Counted from the stretch's first letter, positions 7,704 to 18,243 are shown. The stretch: DNA of 19,649 nt from Saccharothrix sp. NRRL B-16348 (GCF_001280085.1 NZ_LGED01000008.1:1-19649); one strand, 5' to 3'. The notes: a model not told the origin generated them from the letters alone. Numbers and translations are program-made.

Positions 7704-8720
7704 GTGGAGCACAGGACCTCGCGCGATCCCGCGATGACGGATGTCGCCCGGCTCGCCGGGGTCTCGCACCAGACGGTGTCGAGGGTGCTGAACGGGCACC
7801 CCAACGTCCGGGAGCAGACCCGGCTGCGGGTGCGCGCGGCCATCGCGGAACTGGGCTACCGGCCCAACAAGGCGGCCCGCGCGCTCGTCACGGGGCGGTC
7901 GCAGCTGATCGGGGTGGTGGCGCAGAACTCGACGCTCTACGGCCCCGCGTCGCTGCTGGCCGCGTTCGAAGCGGCGGCGGCCGAGGCGGGGTTCGCGGTG
8001 AGCGTCGGCCGCGTCAACGTGCTGGACCGCAATTCCATCTCCGACGCGGTGGAACGCCACCGCGACCAGCGGGTCGCCGGAATAGTGGTCATCGCGCCGA
8101 CCGCGTCGGCCAACGACGCCGTCGGCGACGTGTCCGCCGGCATCCCGCTGGTCACGGTGGACGGCGACCCGGAGCGGTCCACGCCGCTGGTCACGGTCGA
8201 CCAGGCGGCGGGCGCGTTCGCGGCGACCACCCACCTGCTGGAGGCGGGCCACCGGACGGTGTGGCACGTGTCGGGCCCGTCGGACTGGTTCGACGCCCTC
8301 GGCCGCATAAGGGGTTGGCGGTCGGCGCTGGAGACGGCGGGCCTGGAGGTGCCGCCGGTCGTGCCGGCGGACTGGAGCGCGGCCTCGGGCTACCGCGCGG
8401 GGCAGATGCTCGCGCGGATGCCGGAGGTCACCGCGATCTTCGCGGCGAACGACCACCTGGCGCTCGGCATCCTGCGGGCGATGAGCGAGCGCGGCCGGCG
8501 GGTGCCGCACGACGTGAGCATCGTGGGGTTCGACGACGTGCCGGAGGCGGCCTACTTCATCCCGCCGCTGACGACCATCAGGCCGGACTTCCACGCCGTC
8601 GCCAAGGAGACGCTGGAGCTGCTGCTGGCCCAGGTGGGTGACGGCGAGGTGGGCGCGCCGCAGCGCAACGTCCCGCCGGCGCTGGTGAAGCGCGACAGCG
8701 TGGCGCCGCCCGTGCAGTGA
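7704..8720 (+). CDS. LacI-family transcriptional regulator of the arabinose locus
   Basis: This 338-residue cytoplasmic DNA-binding protein has an N-terminal helix-turn-helix at about 11-31 (MTDVARLAGVSHQTVSRVLN) and a hinge helix RPNKAARAL (53-61). A periplasmic-binding-like effector domain follows, with AANDHLALG (247-255) and GFDDVPEAAYF (275-285). The sequence is most like sugar repressors of actinobacteria. It is a functional counterpart of AraR, though not of the GntR-type AraR of Bacillus. Its own promoter, araB, the GH43 gene and ytfQ carry related operators, so it probably represses all four until arabinose or a derivative binds. The GTG at 7704 has a purine-rich site (GGGG) about 6 nt upstream. 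The ATG at codon 11 lies just at the helix-turn-helix and is less likely. Confidence 0.93.
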   Translation: MEHRTSRDPAMTDVARLAGVSHQTVSRVLNGHPNVREQTRLRVRAAIAELGYRPNKAARALVTGRSQLIGVVAQNSTLYGPASLLAAFEAAAAEAGFAVSVGRVNVLDRNSISDAVERHRDQRVAGIVVIAPTASANDAVGDVSAGIPLVTVDGDPERSTPLVTVDQAAGAFAATTHLLEAGHRTVWHVSGPSDWFDALGRIRGWRSALETAGLEVPPVVPADWSAASGYRAGQMLARMPEVTAIFAANDHLALGILRAMSERGRRVPHDVSIVGFDDVPEAAYFIPPLTTIRPDFHAVAKETLELLLAQVGDGEVGAPQRNVPPALVKRDSVAPPVQ

Positions 8721-8724
8721 CCCG

Positions 8725-8763
8725 CGACGGGGGCGGCACGGCGTCGTCGTGCCGCCCCCGTCG
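8725..8763 (+). terminator. Terminator of the LacI-family gene
   Basis: Arms 8725-8740 and 8748-8763 pair perfectly over 16 bp (core GACGGGGGCGGCACG) around the loop GCGTCGT, starting 4 nt after the stop codon. There is no U tract, as is common in actinobacteria. The following stretch 8764-8907 shows nothing recognisable. Confidence 0.75.
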
Positions 8764-8907
8764 TGCCGCCCTCACGCGGTCCCGGGCGGCCGTATACGGT
8801 CACGCCACCCGGCGCCGGCGGTGGTCCGGACCGGGCCGCAACATTTTCGTCCGCTCTCCGCGCATCTGCGGTCCCCCGGGCGACCGGAACGCGCCTAGGC
8901 TGACGGT

Positions 8908-9003
8908 GTGACCGCGGCCATCCCGCACCCCGCTGAACACCGCGTTTTGTGCACGCTCACTAACTCTTTAAGACCACGTTGCGGGCAGGTCTTGACGCCG
9001 TGA
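8908..9003 (+). CDS. Possible leaderless 31-residue peptide upstream of araB
   Basis: TAGGCT (8896-8901) is a good actinobacterial -10 box and ends exactly 7 nt before a GTG at 8908. That is the spacing expected if transcription begins on the start codon. The frame runs 31 codons, MTAAIPHPAEHRVLCTLTNS and on, to a TGA at 9001-9003, 24 nt before the araB start. I do not recognise it. It could be a leader peptide, a gene remnant or chance, and no -35 box is evident. Confidence 0.3.
   Translation: MTAAIPHPAEHRVLCTLTNSLRPRCGQVLTP
8949..8960. promoter_or_regulatory. Second, upstream LacI-type operator of araB
   Basis: GTGCACGCTCAC differs from the ytfQ operator GTGAACGCTCAC (5011-5022) by one base. 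It lies 56 bp upstream of the main araB operator (first base to first base, 8949 to 9005 in 14-mer register), which would allow cooperative or looped repression. Confidence 0.45.
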
Positions 9004-9019
9004 ATGTTAGCGATAACAC
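8992..9019 (+). promoter_or_regulatory. Predicted araB promoter with leaderless start
   Basis: TTGACG (8992-8997) and TAACAC (9014-9019) are separated by 16 nt. The expected transcription start, about 7 nt after the -10, falls at 9026-9028, on the araB ATG. No Shine-Dalgarno sequence precedes that ATG, which agrees with a leaderless mRNA. Confidence 0.5.
9005..9018. promoter_or_regulatory. Main LacI-type operator of the araBDA operon
   Basis: TGTTAGCGATAACA is a near-perfect palindrome and the exact reverse complement of the site before the regulator gene (7646-7659). It overlaps the -10 box, so binding should block the promoter. An in-frame ATG at 9004-9006 lies inside it and is therefore an unlikely translation start. 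Confidence 0.8.
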
Positions 9020-9027
9020 TGCCCATC

Positions 9028-10683
9028 ATGGCGAGCGATCCATTGGTGGTGGGTGTCGACTTCGGCACGTTGTCCGGCCGCGCGGTGGTCGTGCGGGTGC
9101 GCGACGGCCTCGAACTCGGCACCGCGGTGCACGACTACCGGCACGGTGTGCTGGACCGAGCCCTGCCAGACGGGCGCCCGTTGCCCCCTGACTGGGCCTT
9201 GCAGGTGCCCCAGGACTACGTGGACGTGCTGAAGCACGCGGTGCCCGCGGCCATCGCCGACGCCGGGGTCGACCCGGCCGACGTGATCGGCATCGGCACC
9301 GACTTCACCGCGTGCACGATGGTCCCGGTCAAGTCCGACGGCACGCCGCTCAACGAGCTGCCCGAGTTCGCCGACAACCCGCACGCGTACGTGAAGCTGT
9401 GGAAGCACCACGCGGCCCAGCCGCAGGCCGACCGGATCAACCACCTGGCCGCGCAGCGCGGCGAGGGCTGGCTGCCCCGCTACGGCGGCCTGATCTCCTC
9501 GGAGTGGGAGTTCGCCAAGGGCCTGCAGCTGCTCGAAGAGGCGCCCGAGGTCTACGCGGCGATGGACCACTGGGTCGAGGCCGCCGACTGGATCGTCTGG
9601 CAGCTCGCCGGCACCTACGTGCGCAACGCGTGCACCGCCGGCTACAAGGGCATCTACCAGGACGGCTACCCGTCCGCGGACTTCCTGACCGCGCTCAACC
9701 CCGACTTCGGGACGTTCGTCTCCGACAAGCTGGACCACCAGCTCGGCCAGCTCGGCGACCGGGCGGGCGGGCTCACCGAGCAGGCCGCCGGGTGGACCGG
9801 CCTCAAGCCCGGCATCGCGGTGGCCGTCGGCAACGTCGACGCGCACGTCACCGCCCCCGCCGCGCGGGCAGTCGAACCCGGCCAGATGGTCGCGATCATG
9901 GGCACCTCCACGTGCCACGTGATGAACGCCGACGTGCTGGCCGACGTGCCGGGCATGTGCGGCGTGGTGGACGGCGGCATCGTGCCCGGCCTGTGGGGCT
10001 ACGAGTCCGGCCAGAGCGGCGTGGGCGACATCTTCGCGTGGTTCGTCGAGCACAACGTGCCGGCCGAGTACCACGAGCAGGCGCGCGAGCGCGGCATCTC
10101 GGTGCACGAGCTGCTGACCGAGCTGGCCGCGCAGCAGCGCATCGGCGAGCACGGCCTGATCGCGCTGGACTGGCACAGCGGCAACCGCTCGGTGCTGGTG
10201 GACCACGAGCTGTCGGGCGTGGTGGTCGGGCAGACGCTGGCCACCCGCGCCGAGGACACCTACCGTGCGCTGCTGGAGGCCACCGCGTACGGCACGCGGG
10301 TGATCGTGGACTCCTACACCGACGCGGGCATCCCGGTGACCGAGCTGGTGATCGCGGGCGGCCTGCTGCGCAACCCGCTGCTGATGCAGATCTACGCCGA
10401 CGTGACGAACCTGCCGCTGTCGGTCATCGGCTCCGAGCAGGGCCCGGCGCTCGGCTCGGCGATGCACGCGGCCGTGGCGGCGAAGGCCTACGACGACATC
10501 CACGCCGCAGCCAAGGCGATGGGCTCGGTCAAGCGGGGCGTGTACCTGCCGATCCCGGACAACGTCGAGGCCTACGAGCGGATGTTCGTGGAGTACCAGG
10601 AGCTGCACGACTACTTCGGCCGCGGCGCGAACGAGGTCATGCACCGGCTCAAGGCGCGCCGCCGTGCCGCCAAGGGGGAGTGA
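9028..10683 (+). CDS. araB: L-ribulokinase AraB
   Basis: This 551-residue cytoplasmic FGGY-family kinase phosphorylates L-ribulose at O5 using ATP, the second step of arabinose catabolism. Visible signatures are [12 protein letters not shown] (7-18), [15 protein letters not shown] (87-101), [14 protein letters not shown] (152-165), GNVDAH with the probable catalytic Asp271, and the nucleotide-domain GTSTCH (292-297). Length is close to E. coli AraB (566). I chose ATG 9028 rather than the in-frame ATG at 9004 because the latter is inside the operator and would add MLAITLPI before the conserved start. It is first in the operon and probably translated from a leaderless message. The araD GTG begins 4 nt after its TGA. 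Confidence 0.97.
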   Translation: MASDPLVVGVDFGTLSGRAVVVRVRDGLELGTAVHDYRHGVLDRALPDGRPLPPDWALQVPQDYVDVLKHAVPAAIADAGVDPADVIGIGTDFTACTMVPVKSDGTPLNELPEFADNPHAYVKLWKHHAAQPQADRINHLAAQRGEGWLPRYGGLISSEWEFAKGLQLLEEAPEVYAAMDHWVEAADWIVWQLAGTYVRNACTAGYKGIYQDGYPSADFLTALNPDFGTFVSDKLDHQLGQLGDRAGGLTEQAAGWTGLKPGIAVAVGNVDAHVTAPAARAVEPGQMVAIMGTSTCHVMNADVLADVPGMCGVVDGGIVPGLWGYESGQSGVGDIFAWFVEHNVPAEYHEQARERGISVHELLTELAAQQRIGEHGLIALDWHSGNRSVLVDHELSGVVVGQTLATRAEDTYRALLEATAYGTRVIVDSYTDAGIPVTELVIAGGLLRNPLLMQIYADVTNLPLSVIGSEQGPALGSAMHAAVAAKAYDDIHAAAKAMGSVKRGVYLPIPDNVEAYERMFVEYQELHDYFGRGANEVMHRLKARRRAAKGE

Positions 10684-10686
10684 CCG

Positions 10687-11340
10687 GTGAGCATCGCGCA
10701 AGACCTCCGCCGCACGGTCGCCGACCTGCACCGCGAGCTGACCCGCTACGAGCTGGTGATCTGGACCGCGGGCAACGTGTCGGCCCGCGTGCCCGGCCAG
10801 GACCTGATGGTCATCAAGCCGTCCGGCGTGTCCTACGACGAGCTGACCCCCGAGGCCATGGTCGTCACCGACCTGCACGGCAACCTCGTGGAGGGCGACT
10901 ACTCGCCTTCTTCCGACACCGCCGCGCACGCCTACGTGTACCGGCACATGCCCGAGGTCGGGGGAGTGGTGCACACGCACTCCCCGTACGCCACGGCGTG
11001 GGCGGCGCGCGGCGAGCCGATCCCGTGCGTGCTCACGATGATCGCCGACGAGTTCGGCGGCGACGTCCCGGTGGGCCCGTTCGCGCTCATCGGCGACGAC
11101 TCGATCGGCCAGGGCATCGTGGAGACCCTGCGCGACAGCCGGTCGCCCGCCGTGCTGATGCGCAACCACGGCCCGTTCACGATCGGCAAGGACGCGCGGG
11201 CGGCGGTGAAGGCCGCGGTGATGGTGGAGGACGTGGCCCGCACCGTCCACTTCGCACACCAGCTCGGCACGCCCAAGCCGATCGAGCAGCACCACATCGA
11301 CAGCCTGTACGCCCGTTACCAGAACGTCTACGGGCAATGA
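10687..11340 (+). CDS. araD: L-ribulose-5-phosphate 4-epimerase AraD
   Basis: This 217-residue cytoplasmic class II aldolase-fold enzyme converts L-ribulose 5-phosphate to D-xylulose 5-phosphate. Motifs in order are GNVSAR (29-34), KPSGV (44-48), SSDT with Asp78, and the zinc ligands HTH (His96, His98) and RNHG (His161), with Asp121 and a C-terminal Tyr as likely catalytic residues. It is slightly shorter than E. coli AraD (231). The GTG start at 10687 follows the araB stop by 3 nt, and GGGGGAG before the araB stop can serve as ribosome site. The araA gene follows after 20 nt. Confidence 0.97.
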   Translation: MSIAQDLRRTVADLHRELTRYELVIWTAGNVSARVPGQDLMVIKPSGVSYDELTPEAMVVTDLHGNLVEGDYSPSSDTAAHAYVYRHMPEVGGVVHTHSPYATAWAARGEPIPCVLTMIADEFGGDVPVGPFALIGDDSIGQGIVETLRDSRSPAVLMRNHGPFTIGKDARAAVKAAVMVEDVARTVHFAHQLGTPKPIEQHHIDSLYARYQNVYGQ

Positions 11341-11360
11341 GCCCACGAGGGGAGCCCCGC

Positions 11361-12869
11361 ATGTCGCCTGCTGGGAAGCCGCAGGTCTGGTTCCTGACCG
11401 GGAGCCAGCACCTCTACGGCCCGGAAACGCTCGAGCAGGTCGCCCAGCAGTCGCAGCAGATCCAGCGGATGCTCACCGAGTCGGGCCGGCTCTCCGCGGA
11501 GGTCGTGTGGCAGCCGGTGCTGACCGACACCGCCGCCATCCGCGACGTCATGCTGGCGGCGAACGCCGACCCGTCGTGCATCGGCGTGATCGCGTGGATG
11601 CACACGTTCTCGCCCGCGAAGATGTGGATCACCGGGCTGGACGCGCTGCGCAAGCCGCTGCTGCACCTGCACACGCAGCTCAACGAGGCGCTGCCGTGGT
11701 CCACCATCGACATGGACTTCATGAACCTCAACCAGGCCGCGCACGGCGACCGCGAGTTCGGGTTCATCCAGACGAGGCTGGGCGTGCCGCGCAAGACCGT
11801 GGCGGGCCACGCGAGCGACCCGCTGCTGGCCACGCGGATCGACGGCTGGGTGCGGGCCGCCACCGGCTACAGCCACCTGAACGGGATGAAGCTGGCCCGG
11901 TTCGGCGACAACATGCGTGGCGTCGCGGTCACCGAGGGTGACAAGGTGGAGGCCGAGCTGCGCTTCGGCGTCTCGGTGAACACCTACGGCGTGAACGACC
12001 TGGTCGAGCTGGTGGACGCGGTCGGCGAGGACGAGATCGACGTCCTGGTCGCCGAGTACGCCGAGACCTACCGGCTCGCGCCGGAGCTGGACAAGGGCGC
12101 CGACCGGCACGACTCGCTGCGCTACGCCGCCCGCATCGAGGCCGGGTTGCGCCGCTTCCTCACCGAGGGCGGCTTCGGCGCCTTCACCACGAACTTCGAG
12201 GACCTCGGCGGGCTGCGGCAGCTGCCGGGCCTGGCCGTGCAGCGGCTGATGGCCGACGGCTACGGCTTCGGCGGCGAGGGTGACTGGAAGACCTCCGCCC
12301 TGCTGGCCGCGGTCAAGGCGATGGGCGCGGGCACGGGCCGCGGCACGTCGTTCATGGAGGACTACACCTACCACTTCGGACCGGGCGAGCCGAAGATCCT
12401 GGGCGCGCACATGCTGGAGGTCTGCCCGACCATCGCGGCCGACCAGCCGTCGTGCGAGGTGCACCCGCTGGGCATCGGCGGCCGGGAGGACCCGGTCCGG
12501 CTGGTGTTCGACGCGGCGCCCGGCCCCGCCGTGGTCGTCGGCCTCGCCGACCTGGGCGAGCGGTTCCGCCTGGTGGCCAACGAGGTCGAGGTCGTGCCGC
12601 CGGACGAGCCGCTGCCGAACCTGCCGGTCGCGCGCGCGGTGTGGAAGCCCGCGCCGTCGCTGTCCACTTCGGCCGAGTCGTGGCTGACCGCGGGAGGCCC
12701 GCACCACACCGTGATGACCCAGGCCGTGGGTGCGGATACGCTGCGGGACTTCGCGACGATGGTGAACACCGAGCTGGTGGTCATCGACCAGGACACGACG
12801 ACCTCGTCGTTCAGCGACCGCCTGCGCTGGAACCAGGCGTACTTCCGACTCGCGCAGGGTCTGCGCTAG
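11361..12869 (+). CDS. araA: L-arabinose isomerase AraA
   Basis: This 502-residue cytoplasmic, metal-dependent enzyme isomerises L-arabinose to L-ribulose, the first step of the pathway. The start [16 protein letters not shown] is diagnostic. The four active-site residues sit almost exactly at the E. coli numbers: Glu306 (GGEGDW), Glu333 (FMEDY), His350 (GAHML) and His449 (GGPHHTV). The ATG at 11361 has GAGGGGAG about 7 nt upstream. An in-frame ATG at 11337 overlaps the araD stop as ATGA and would add MSPRGEPR; it is the weaker choice. The ChvE-like gene begins 30 nt after its stop codon. Confidence 0.98.
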   Translation: MSPAGKPQVWFLTGSQHLYGPETLEQVAQQSQQIQRMLTESGRLSAEVVWQPVLTDTAAIRDVMLAANADPSCIGVIAWMHTFSPAKMWITGLDALRKPLLHLHTQLNEALPWSTIDMDFMNLNQAAHGDREFGFIQTRLGVPRKTVAGHASDPLLATRIDGWVRAATGYSHLNGMKLARFGDNMRGVAVTEGDKVEAELRFGVSVNTYGVNDLVELVDAVGEDEIDVLVAEYAETYRLAPELDKGADRHDSLRYAARIEAGLRRFLTEGGFGAFTTNFEDLGGLRQLPGLAVQRLMADGYGFGGEGDWKTSALLAAVKAMGAGTGRGTSFMEDYTYHFGPGEPKILGAHMLEVCPTIAADQPSCEVHPLGIGGREDPVRLVFDAAPGPAVVVGLADLGERFRLVANEVEVVPPDEPLPNLPVARAVWKPAPSLSTSAESWLTAGGPHHTVMTQAVGADTLRDFATMVNTELVVIDQDTTTSSFSDRLRWNQAYFRLAQGLR

Positions 12870-12899
12870 CCACACCGCCACCCCGAGGAGAAAGAAACA

Positions 12900-14012
12900 A
12901 TGAAGTTTCCACGGTTCGCCGCCGTCACCGTGGCGGCAGCCCTCACGTTGACGGCCTGCGGGTCGGCGGAGAAGTCCGTCGACCAGCAGACCGGGTCCAC
13001 CGAGGGCGCGCTCGTCGGCGTGACCATGCCGACCCGCTCGTCCGAGCGCTGGATCCACGACGGCGACAACATCAAGAAGGCGTTGGAGGAGAAGGGCTAC
13101 AAGGTCGACCTCCAGTACGCCGAGAACGACATCCCGACGCAGGCCAACCAGATCGAGAACCAGATCACCAAGGGCGCGAAGCTGCTCATCGTGGCCTCGA
13201 TCGACGGCACCGCGATCACGTCGCAGCTGCAGCAGGCGCAGGACGCCAACATCCCGGTCATCGCCTACGACCGGCTGCTGCGCAACACCGACAGCGTCGA
13301 CTACTACGCGACGTTCGACAACTTCAAGGTCGGCGTGCAGCAGGCGACGTCGCTGCTGACCGGCCTGAAGGTGCTCAACGCCGACGGCTCCGCCGGCACC
13401 GCGACCGGCCCGTTCAACGTCGAGCTGTTCGCCGGTTCGCCGGACGACAACAACGCCACGTTCTTCTTCAACGGCGCGATGTCGGTGCTCCAGCCGCACA
13501 TCGACAAGGGCACGCTGGTGGTCAAGAGCGGCCAGGTCGACTTCAAGACGGTCGCCATCCTGCGCTGGGACCCGGCCACGGCCCAGAAGCGCATGGAGGA
13601 CCTGCTGACCTCCTCCTACGGCGGCGCCCAGGTGCACGGTGTGCTGTCGCCGTACGACGGCCTGTCCATCGGCATCCTGTCCGCGCTCAAGAGCAGCGGC
13701 TACGGCACCGGCGGCAACCCGTACCCGATCGTCACGGGCCAGGACGCCGAGGTCGCGTCGGTGAAGTCGATCATCGCGGGCGAGCAGTACTCGACCATCT
13801 ACAAGGACACCCGCGAGCTCGCGGCGACCACCGTGAAGATGGCCGACGCCGTGCTCAAGGGCTCCAAGCCCGAGGTCAACAACGAGAAGGACTACGACAA
13901 CGGCAAGAAGGTCGTGCCGTCGTACCTGCTCGAGTCGGTGATCGTGGACAAGGCGAACTACCAGAAGGTGCTCGTCGACAGCGGCTACTACACCGCGGAT
14001 CAGCTGAAGTAG
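12900..14012 (+). CDS. chvE: ChvE-like multiple-monosaccharide-binding lipoprotein
   Basis: This 370-residue extracellular receptor belongs to the second ABC importer. The lipobox LTAC has Cys20, followed by a charged linker. The mature sequence begins [13 protein letters not shown] and contains [32 protein letters not shown] and VTGQDAE. These are hallmarks of the ChvE/GguABC-MmsAB receptor family, which binds aldoses such as arabinose, galactose, xylose or glucose in pyranose form. The ATG at 12900 has AGGAG 9 nt upstream. Placement directly after araA points to L-arabinose as main ligand (inference). The ATPase gene follows after 11 nt. Confidence 0.95.
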   Translation: MKFPRFAAVTVAAALTLTACGSAEKSVDQQTGSTEGALVGVTMPTRSSERWIHDGDNIKKALEEKGYKVDLQYAENDIPTQANQIENQITKGAKLLIVASIDGTAITSQLQQAQDANIPVIAYDRLLRNTDSVDYYATFDNFKVGVQQATSLLTGLKVLNADGSAGTATGPFNVELFAGSPDDNNATFFFNGAMSVLQPHIDKGTLVVKSGQVDFKTVAILRWDPATAQKRMEDLLTSSYGGAQVHGVLSPYDGLSIGILSALKSSGYGTGGNPYPIVTGQDAEVASVKSIIAGEQYSTIYKDTRELAATTVKMADAVLKGSKPEVNNEKDYDNGKKVVPSYLLESVIVDKANYQKVLVDSGYYTADQLK

Positions 14013-14023
14013 GTTTGCACACC

Positions 14024-15546
<1,523 letters not shown>

Positions 15547-15550
<4 letters not shown>

Positions 15551-16767
15551 CCACCGAAACCGCGGCCACGGCGCTGAAGACACCGGCCGGGCCGCAGCGC
15601 AGGTTCACGTTCAACCTGCGGCAGTCCGGCATCTACATCGCGTTCGCCCTGATCGTGGTGCTCTTCACGGTGCTGACGGACGGCGCTCTGCTGACGCCGC
15701 AGAACATCTCCAACATCATCGTCCAGAACTCGTACGTGCTCATCCTGGCCATCGGCATGATCCTGGTGATCATCGGCGGGCACATCGACCTGTCGGTCGG
15801 CTCGGTGGTCGCGCTGACCGGCGCGATCTGCGCGGTGCTCACCGTGCAGATGGGCCTGCCGTGGTGGCTGGCGGTGCTGATCACGCTGCTCGCGGGCGCG
15901 GTGATCGGCGCGGCCCAGGGCTACTGGGTGGCGTTCTTCGGCATCCCGGCGTTCATCGTGACGCTGGCGGGCATGCTCGTGTTCCGCGCGCTGACCCTGA
16001 CCGTGCTGGGCAACCAGGGCATCGGCCCGTTCCCGGACCAGATCCGCACCCTGGCCAACGGCTTCACCGAGGGCTACCTCGGCAACGTCGGCCTCGGCCC
16101 GCTGGGCGGCGCGGACCTGGTCAGCCTGCTGGTCGGCGTCGCGGTGGTGGCCGGGTTCGCGTTCAACCAGTGGCGCAACCGCAAGGCGCGGCTGAGCTAC
16201 GGGCAGGTCGTCGACCCGTTCCCGATCTTCGTCGCGAAGATCGCGCTGGCGGCGGCGGTGGTGCTGGCCGTGGTCGTGCAGCTGGCCCGGTTCCGCAACC
16301 TGCCGTGGGTGCTCGTGCTGCTCGCGGTGCTGGCGCTGGGCTACTCGGTGATGGCGAACAAGTCGGTCTTCGGCCGGCACATCTACGCCATCGGCGGCAA
16401 CCTCCAGGCCGCGACGCTGTCCGGCGTGAAGGTCAAGCAGGTCACGTTCTGGGTGTTCGTGAACATGGGCCTGCTGTCCGCGCTGGCGGGCGTGATCTTC
16501 GCCGGTCGCCTCAACCAGGCCGGTCCGACCGCGGGCAACGCGTTCGAGCTGGACGCGATCGCGGCGGCGTTCATCGGCGGCGCGGCGGTGCAGGGCGGCG
16601 TGGGCCGGGTGGTCGGCGCGATCACCGGCGGCCTGATCATGGGCGTGATCAACAACGGCATGTCGTTGATCGGCGCGCCGAGCGAGCGGGTGATGCTGGT
16701 CAAGGGCCTGGTGCTGCTGGCCGCCGTCGCCTACGACGTGTGGACCAAGCGCCGCGGCCGCGCCTGA
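15547..16767 (+). CDS. mmsB: MmsB/GguB-like monosaccharide ABC transporter permease
   Basis: This 406-residue inner-membrane permease is longer than the YtfT and YjfF types, as expected for GguB. A polar N-terminal tail (1-26) precedes the first membrane helix, the signature [10 protein letters not shown] is at 77-86, and a cytoplasmic insert rich in Arg/Lys ([13 protein letters not shown]) lies near 208-220. It should act as a homodimer, with no second permease gene here. The ATG overlaps the ATPase stop by 4 nt. It is the last gene of the araB operon and is followed after 13 nt by a hairpin. Confidence 0.95.
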
Positions 16768-16780
16768 CCCGCTGTACCGA

Positions 16781-16818
16781 TCAAGGGCCTGCCTCACACC
16801 TGTGCGGCAGGCCCTTGA
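16781..16818 (+). terminator. Terminator of the araBDA-chvE-mmsAB operon
   Basis: Arms TCAAGGGCCTGCC (16781-16793) and GGCAGGCCCTTGA (16806-16818) are perfectly complementary over 13 bp, and the loop itself can pair as CACA/TGTG. It begins 13 nt after the permease stop codon. No U tract follows. Confidence 0.8.
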
Positions 16819-16856
16819 CGTAGGCCGGTCACTTCGGATTCACTACCTACCAGCTT

Positions 16857-16870
16857 TGGGAACGCTCCCA
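16857..16870. promoter_or_regulatory. CebR-like operator upstream of the beta-helix gene
   Basis: TGGGAACGCTCCCA differs by one base from TGGGAGCGCTCCCA, the known operator of the cellobiose/cellotriose repressor CebR in streptomycetes. It lies 133 bp before the ATG at 17003. It differs from the GTTAGCGCTAAC set of this locus, so a regulator encoded elsewhere probably reads it. Confidence 0.6.
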
Positions 16871-16877
16871 GATCTTC

Positions 16878-16916
16878 TGGTGGTGGCCCGCCACGTCCCC
16901 CGGCGGGCCACCACCA
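16878..16916 (+). other. Strong hairpin in the leader of the beta-helix gene
   Basis: Arms 16878-16892 (TGGTGGTGGCCCGCC) and 16902-16916 (GGCGGGCCACCACCA) form a perfect 15-bp stem with loop ACGTCCCCC. It lies just after the CebR-like site and about 87 bp before the start codon. It may act as an attenuator, protect the mRNA end or back up the terminator at 16781-16818. Confidence 0.6.
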
Positions 16917-16970
16917 CTCCCGCTCCACCCTCCCACCGCACCGCCGAGATCTCCGCCGCCACCGCCATCA

Positions 16971-16984
16971 GGAAAGCGCTTACC
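16971..16984. promoter_or_regulatory. Second palindrome directly upstream of the beta-helix ribosome site
   Basis: GGAAAGCGCTTACC has the AAGCGCTT core and near-symmetrical arms of LacI/CcpA-like sites. It ends 5 nt before the AGGAG ribosome-binding site (16990-16994). It would block elongation or, if RNA, lie beside the initiation region. Confidence 0.45.
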
Positions 16985-17002
16985 AACTCAGGAGATCACC
17001 AC

Positions 17003-18124
17003 ATGAGAGCACTACTCGCCGTGTCAGCGTTGACAGCGGCGCTCATCCAGGTCACCGCGCCGGAAGCCCAGGCCGCCTGCGGCGACGGCACGTACCACGC
17101 CGAGGTGACCGGGTCCGGCAGCAGCTTCACCGCCCGCCGGGGCAGCAGCACCGTCTACACCGGCAGCAGCCTGCGCGCCGCGATGCAGGCCGCCAACGAC
17201 AGCCTCACCGCGAACCGCACCTACAAGGAGCGGATCGTCGTCCGGGCGTCCGGCTCCATCCCCGCGGGCGAGCGGTACTCGATGCGCAGCTACACCACGA
17301 TCGACCTGTGCGGCACGATCAACGTCACCGGCACCGGCTCGGGCGACTACGCGCCGGTCTACGCGCGCGGCGTCCGCGACATCGAGGTCCAGAACCTCAC
17401 CCTCACCGGCACCCCGCTGTACGGCATCTTCATGCGCAACGTCACCAACGTGGTGATCGGCAACGTGAACATGCGCCTGTCCAGGGGCCTGGGCGTGCGC
17501 ATCGACAACCGCGGCGACACCAGCCAGTGGACCCGCAACGTCCGGATCGACTACGCCTACGTGCAGGGCGCCAGCTCGCACGCCGTGGAGACCTACGGCG
17601 TGGACGGCCTGACCATCGGCACGGTGGTGGCGCGCGGCGTCGGCGAGTCCGGCCTGCTGCTCAACCAGACGATCAACGCCACCGTGGGCACGGTCGACGC
17701 CGAGAACGCGGGCACGGGCACCGGCTACGCCGCGTTCCGGACCGCCAACCGCAACGGGCGGGTCGGCAGCAGCTACCCGATCAACATCCGGGTGGGCACG
17801 GTGAAGGCCCGCGGCGGCGGTCGTGGCATCTTCTGCGTGTCGGAGAGCGGCGGCCTGCAGATCGACCGGATCGACATCGCGAACACCGGCAACAACGCGA
17901 TCCTGATCGAGAACTGCTACAACGTGAACATCGCCGCCCAGGGCGGCAGCGTCAGCGGCGGTGGTGAGATCCGGCTGGCGGCGCGGACGGAGTTCCCGAT
18001 CACCCGGGACATCACCATCCAGAACCTGACCGTCACCAACTCGGCCATCACCGAGAACCCGTGCGGCACGAACACCACGTTCCGCAACAACACGCTGGTC
18101 AACAGCAGGCAGAACATCTGCTAG
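17003..18124 (+). CDS. Secreted right-handed parallel beta-helix protein, possible pectin/hemicellulose-active enzyme
   Basis: This 373-residue protein has an export signal ending in AQA (about residue 24). Six cysteines follow (26, 103, 278, 305, 354, 373), enough for three disulfides. The rest is a ladder of short strands with Val/Ile-x-Ile-x-Asn-hydrophobic-Thr patterns (DIEVQNLTLTG, NVVIGNVNM, NVRIDYAYV, DITIQNLTVTN). This is the look of the pectate-lyase-like beta-helix fold used by polysaccharide lyases and some hydrolases. No catalytic motif of a named family is certain, so the reaction is unknown. The ATG at 17003 has AGGAG 8 nt upstream. Two LacI-type palindromes and a hairpin precede it. 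The frame is open further upstream, but that part lies over the terminator and operator and is not protein-like. Confidence 0.88.
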   Translation: MRALLAVSALTAALIQVTAPEAQAACGDGTYHAEVTGSGSSFTARRGSSTVYTGSSLRAAMQAANDSLTANRTYKERIVVRASGSIPAGERYSMRSYTTIDLCGTINVTGTGSGDYAPVYARGVRDIEVQNLTLTGTPLYGIFMRNVTNVVIGNVNMRLSRGLGVRIDNRGDTSQWTRNVRIDYAYVQGASSHAVETYGVDGLTIGTVVARGVGESGLLLNQTINATVGTVDAENAGTGTGYAAFRTANRNGRVGSSYPINIRVGTVKARGGGRGIFCVSESGGLQIDRIDIANTGNNAILIENCYNVNIAAQGGSVSGGGEIRLAARTEFPITRDITIQNLTVTNSAITENPCGTNTTFRNNTLVNSRQNIC

Positions 18125-18164
18125 CGATCCGGTCTGACGGTGCCGGCGGTGTCGGCGGTCTGGT

Positions 18165-18191
18165 TGTCGGTGCTGTCGGTGCTGTCGGTGC
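18165..18191. repeat. Three perfect 9-bp tandem repeats
   Basis: TGTCGGTGC occurs three times in a row between the beta-helix and ROK genes, in a 131-bp gap rich in GTCGGT. The function is unknown; replication slippage may make the copy number variable. Confidence 0.7.
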
Positions 18192-18243
18192 CGGTCGGGC
18201 CGGCCGTCGATTCGGTCGGCGGTCCGGCCGGGACGGGTCCGGG

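Noticed and set aside
9312..11360. Upstream extension of the araA frame through araB and araD
   Set aside because: The translated extension is Arg/Ala-rich shadow sequence; the AraA family begins at [12 protein letters not shown], and a good ribosome site supports ATG 11361.
11328..13637. 769-codon minus-strand frame opposite araA and chvE
   Set aside because: Shadow of plus-strand codon bias; composition is Val/Arg/His/Asp-rich with no recognisable domain.
12452..14023. Upstream extension of the MmsA-like ATPase frame
   Set aside because: It overlaps araA and the ChvE-like gene in another frame with no protein-like sequence; ATG 14024 matches the family's usual N-terminus.
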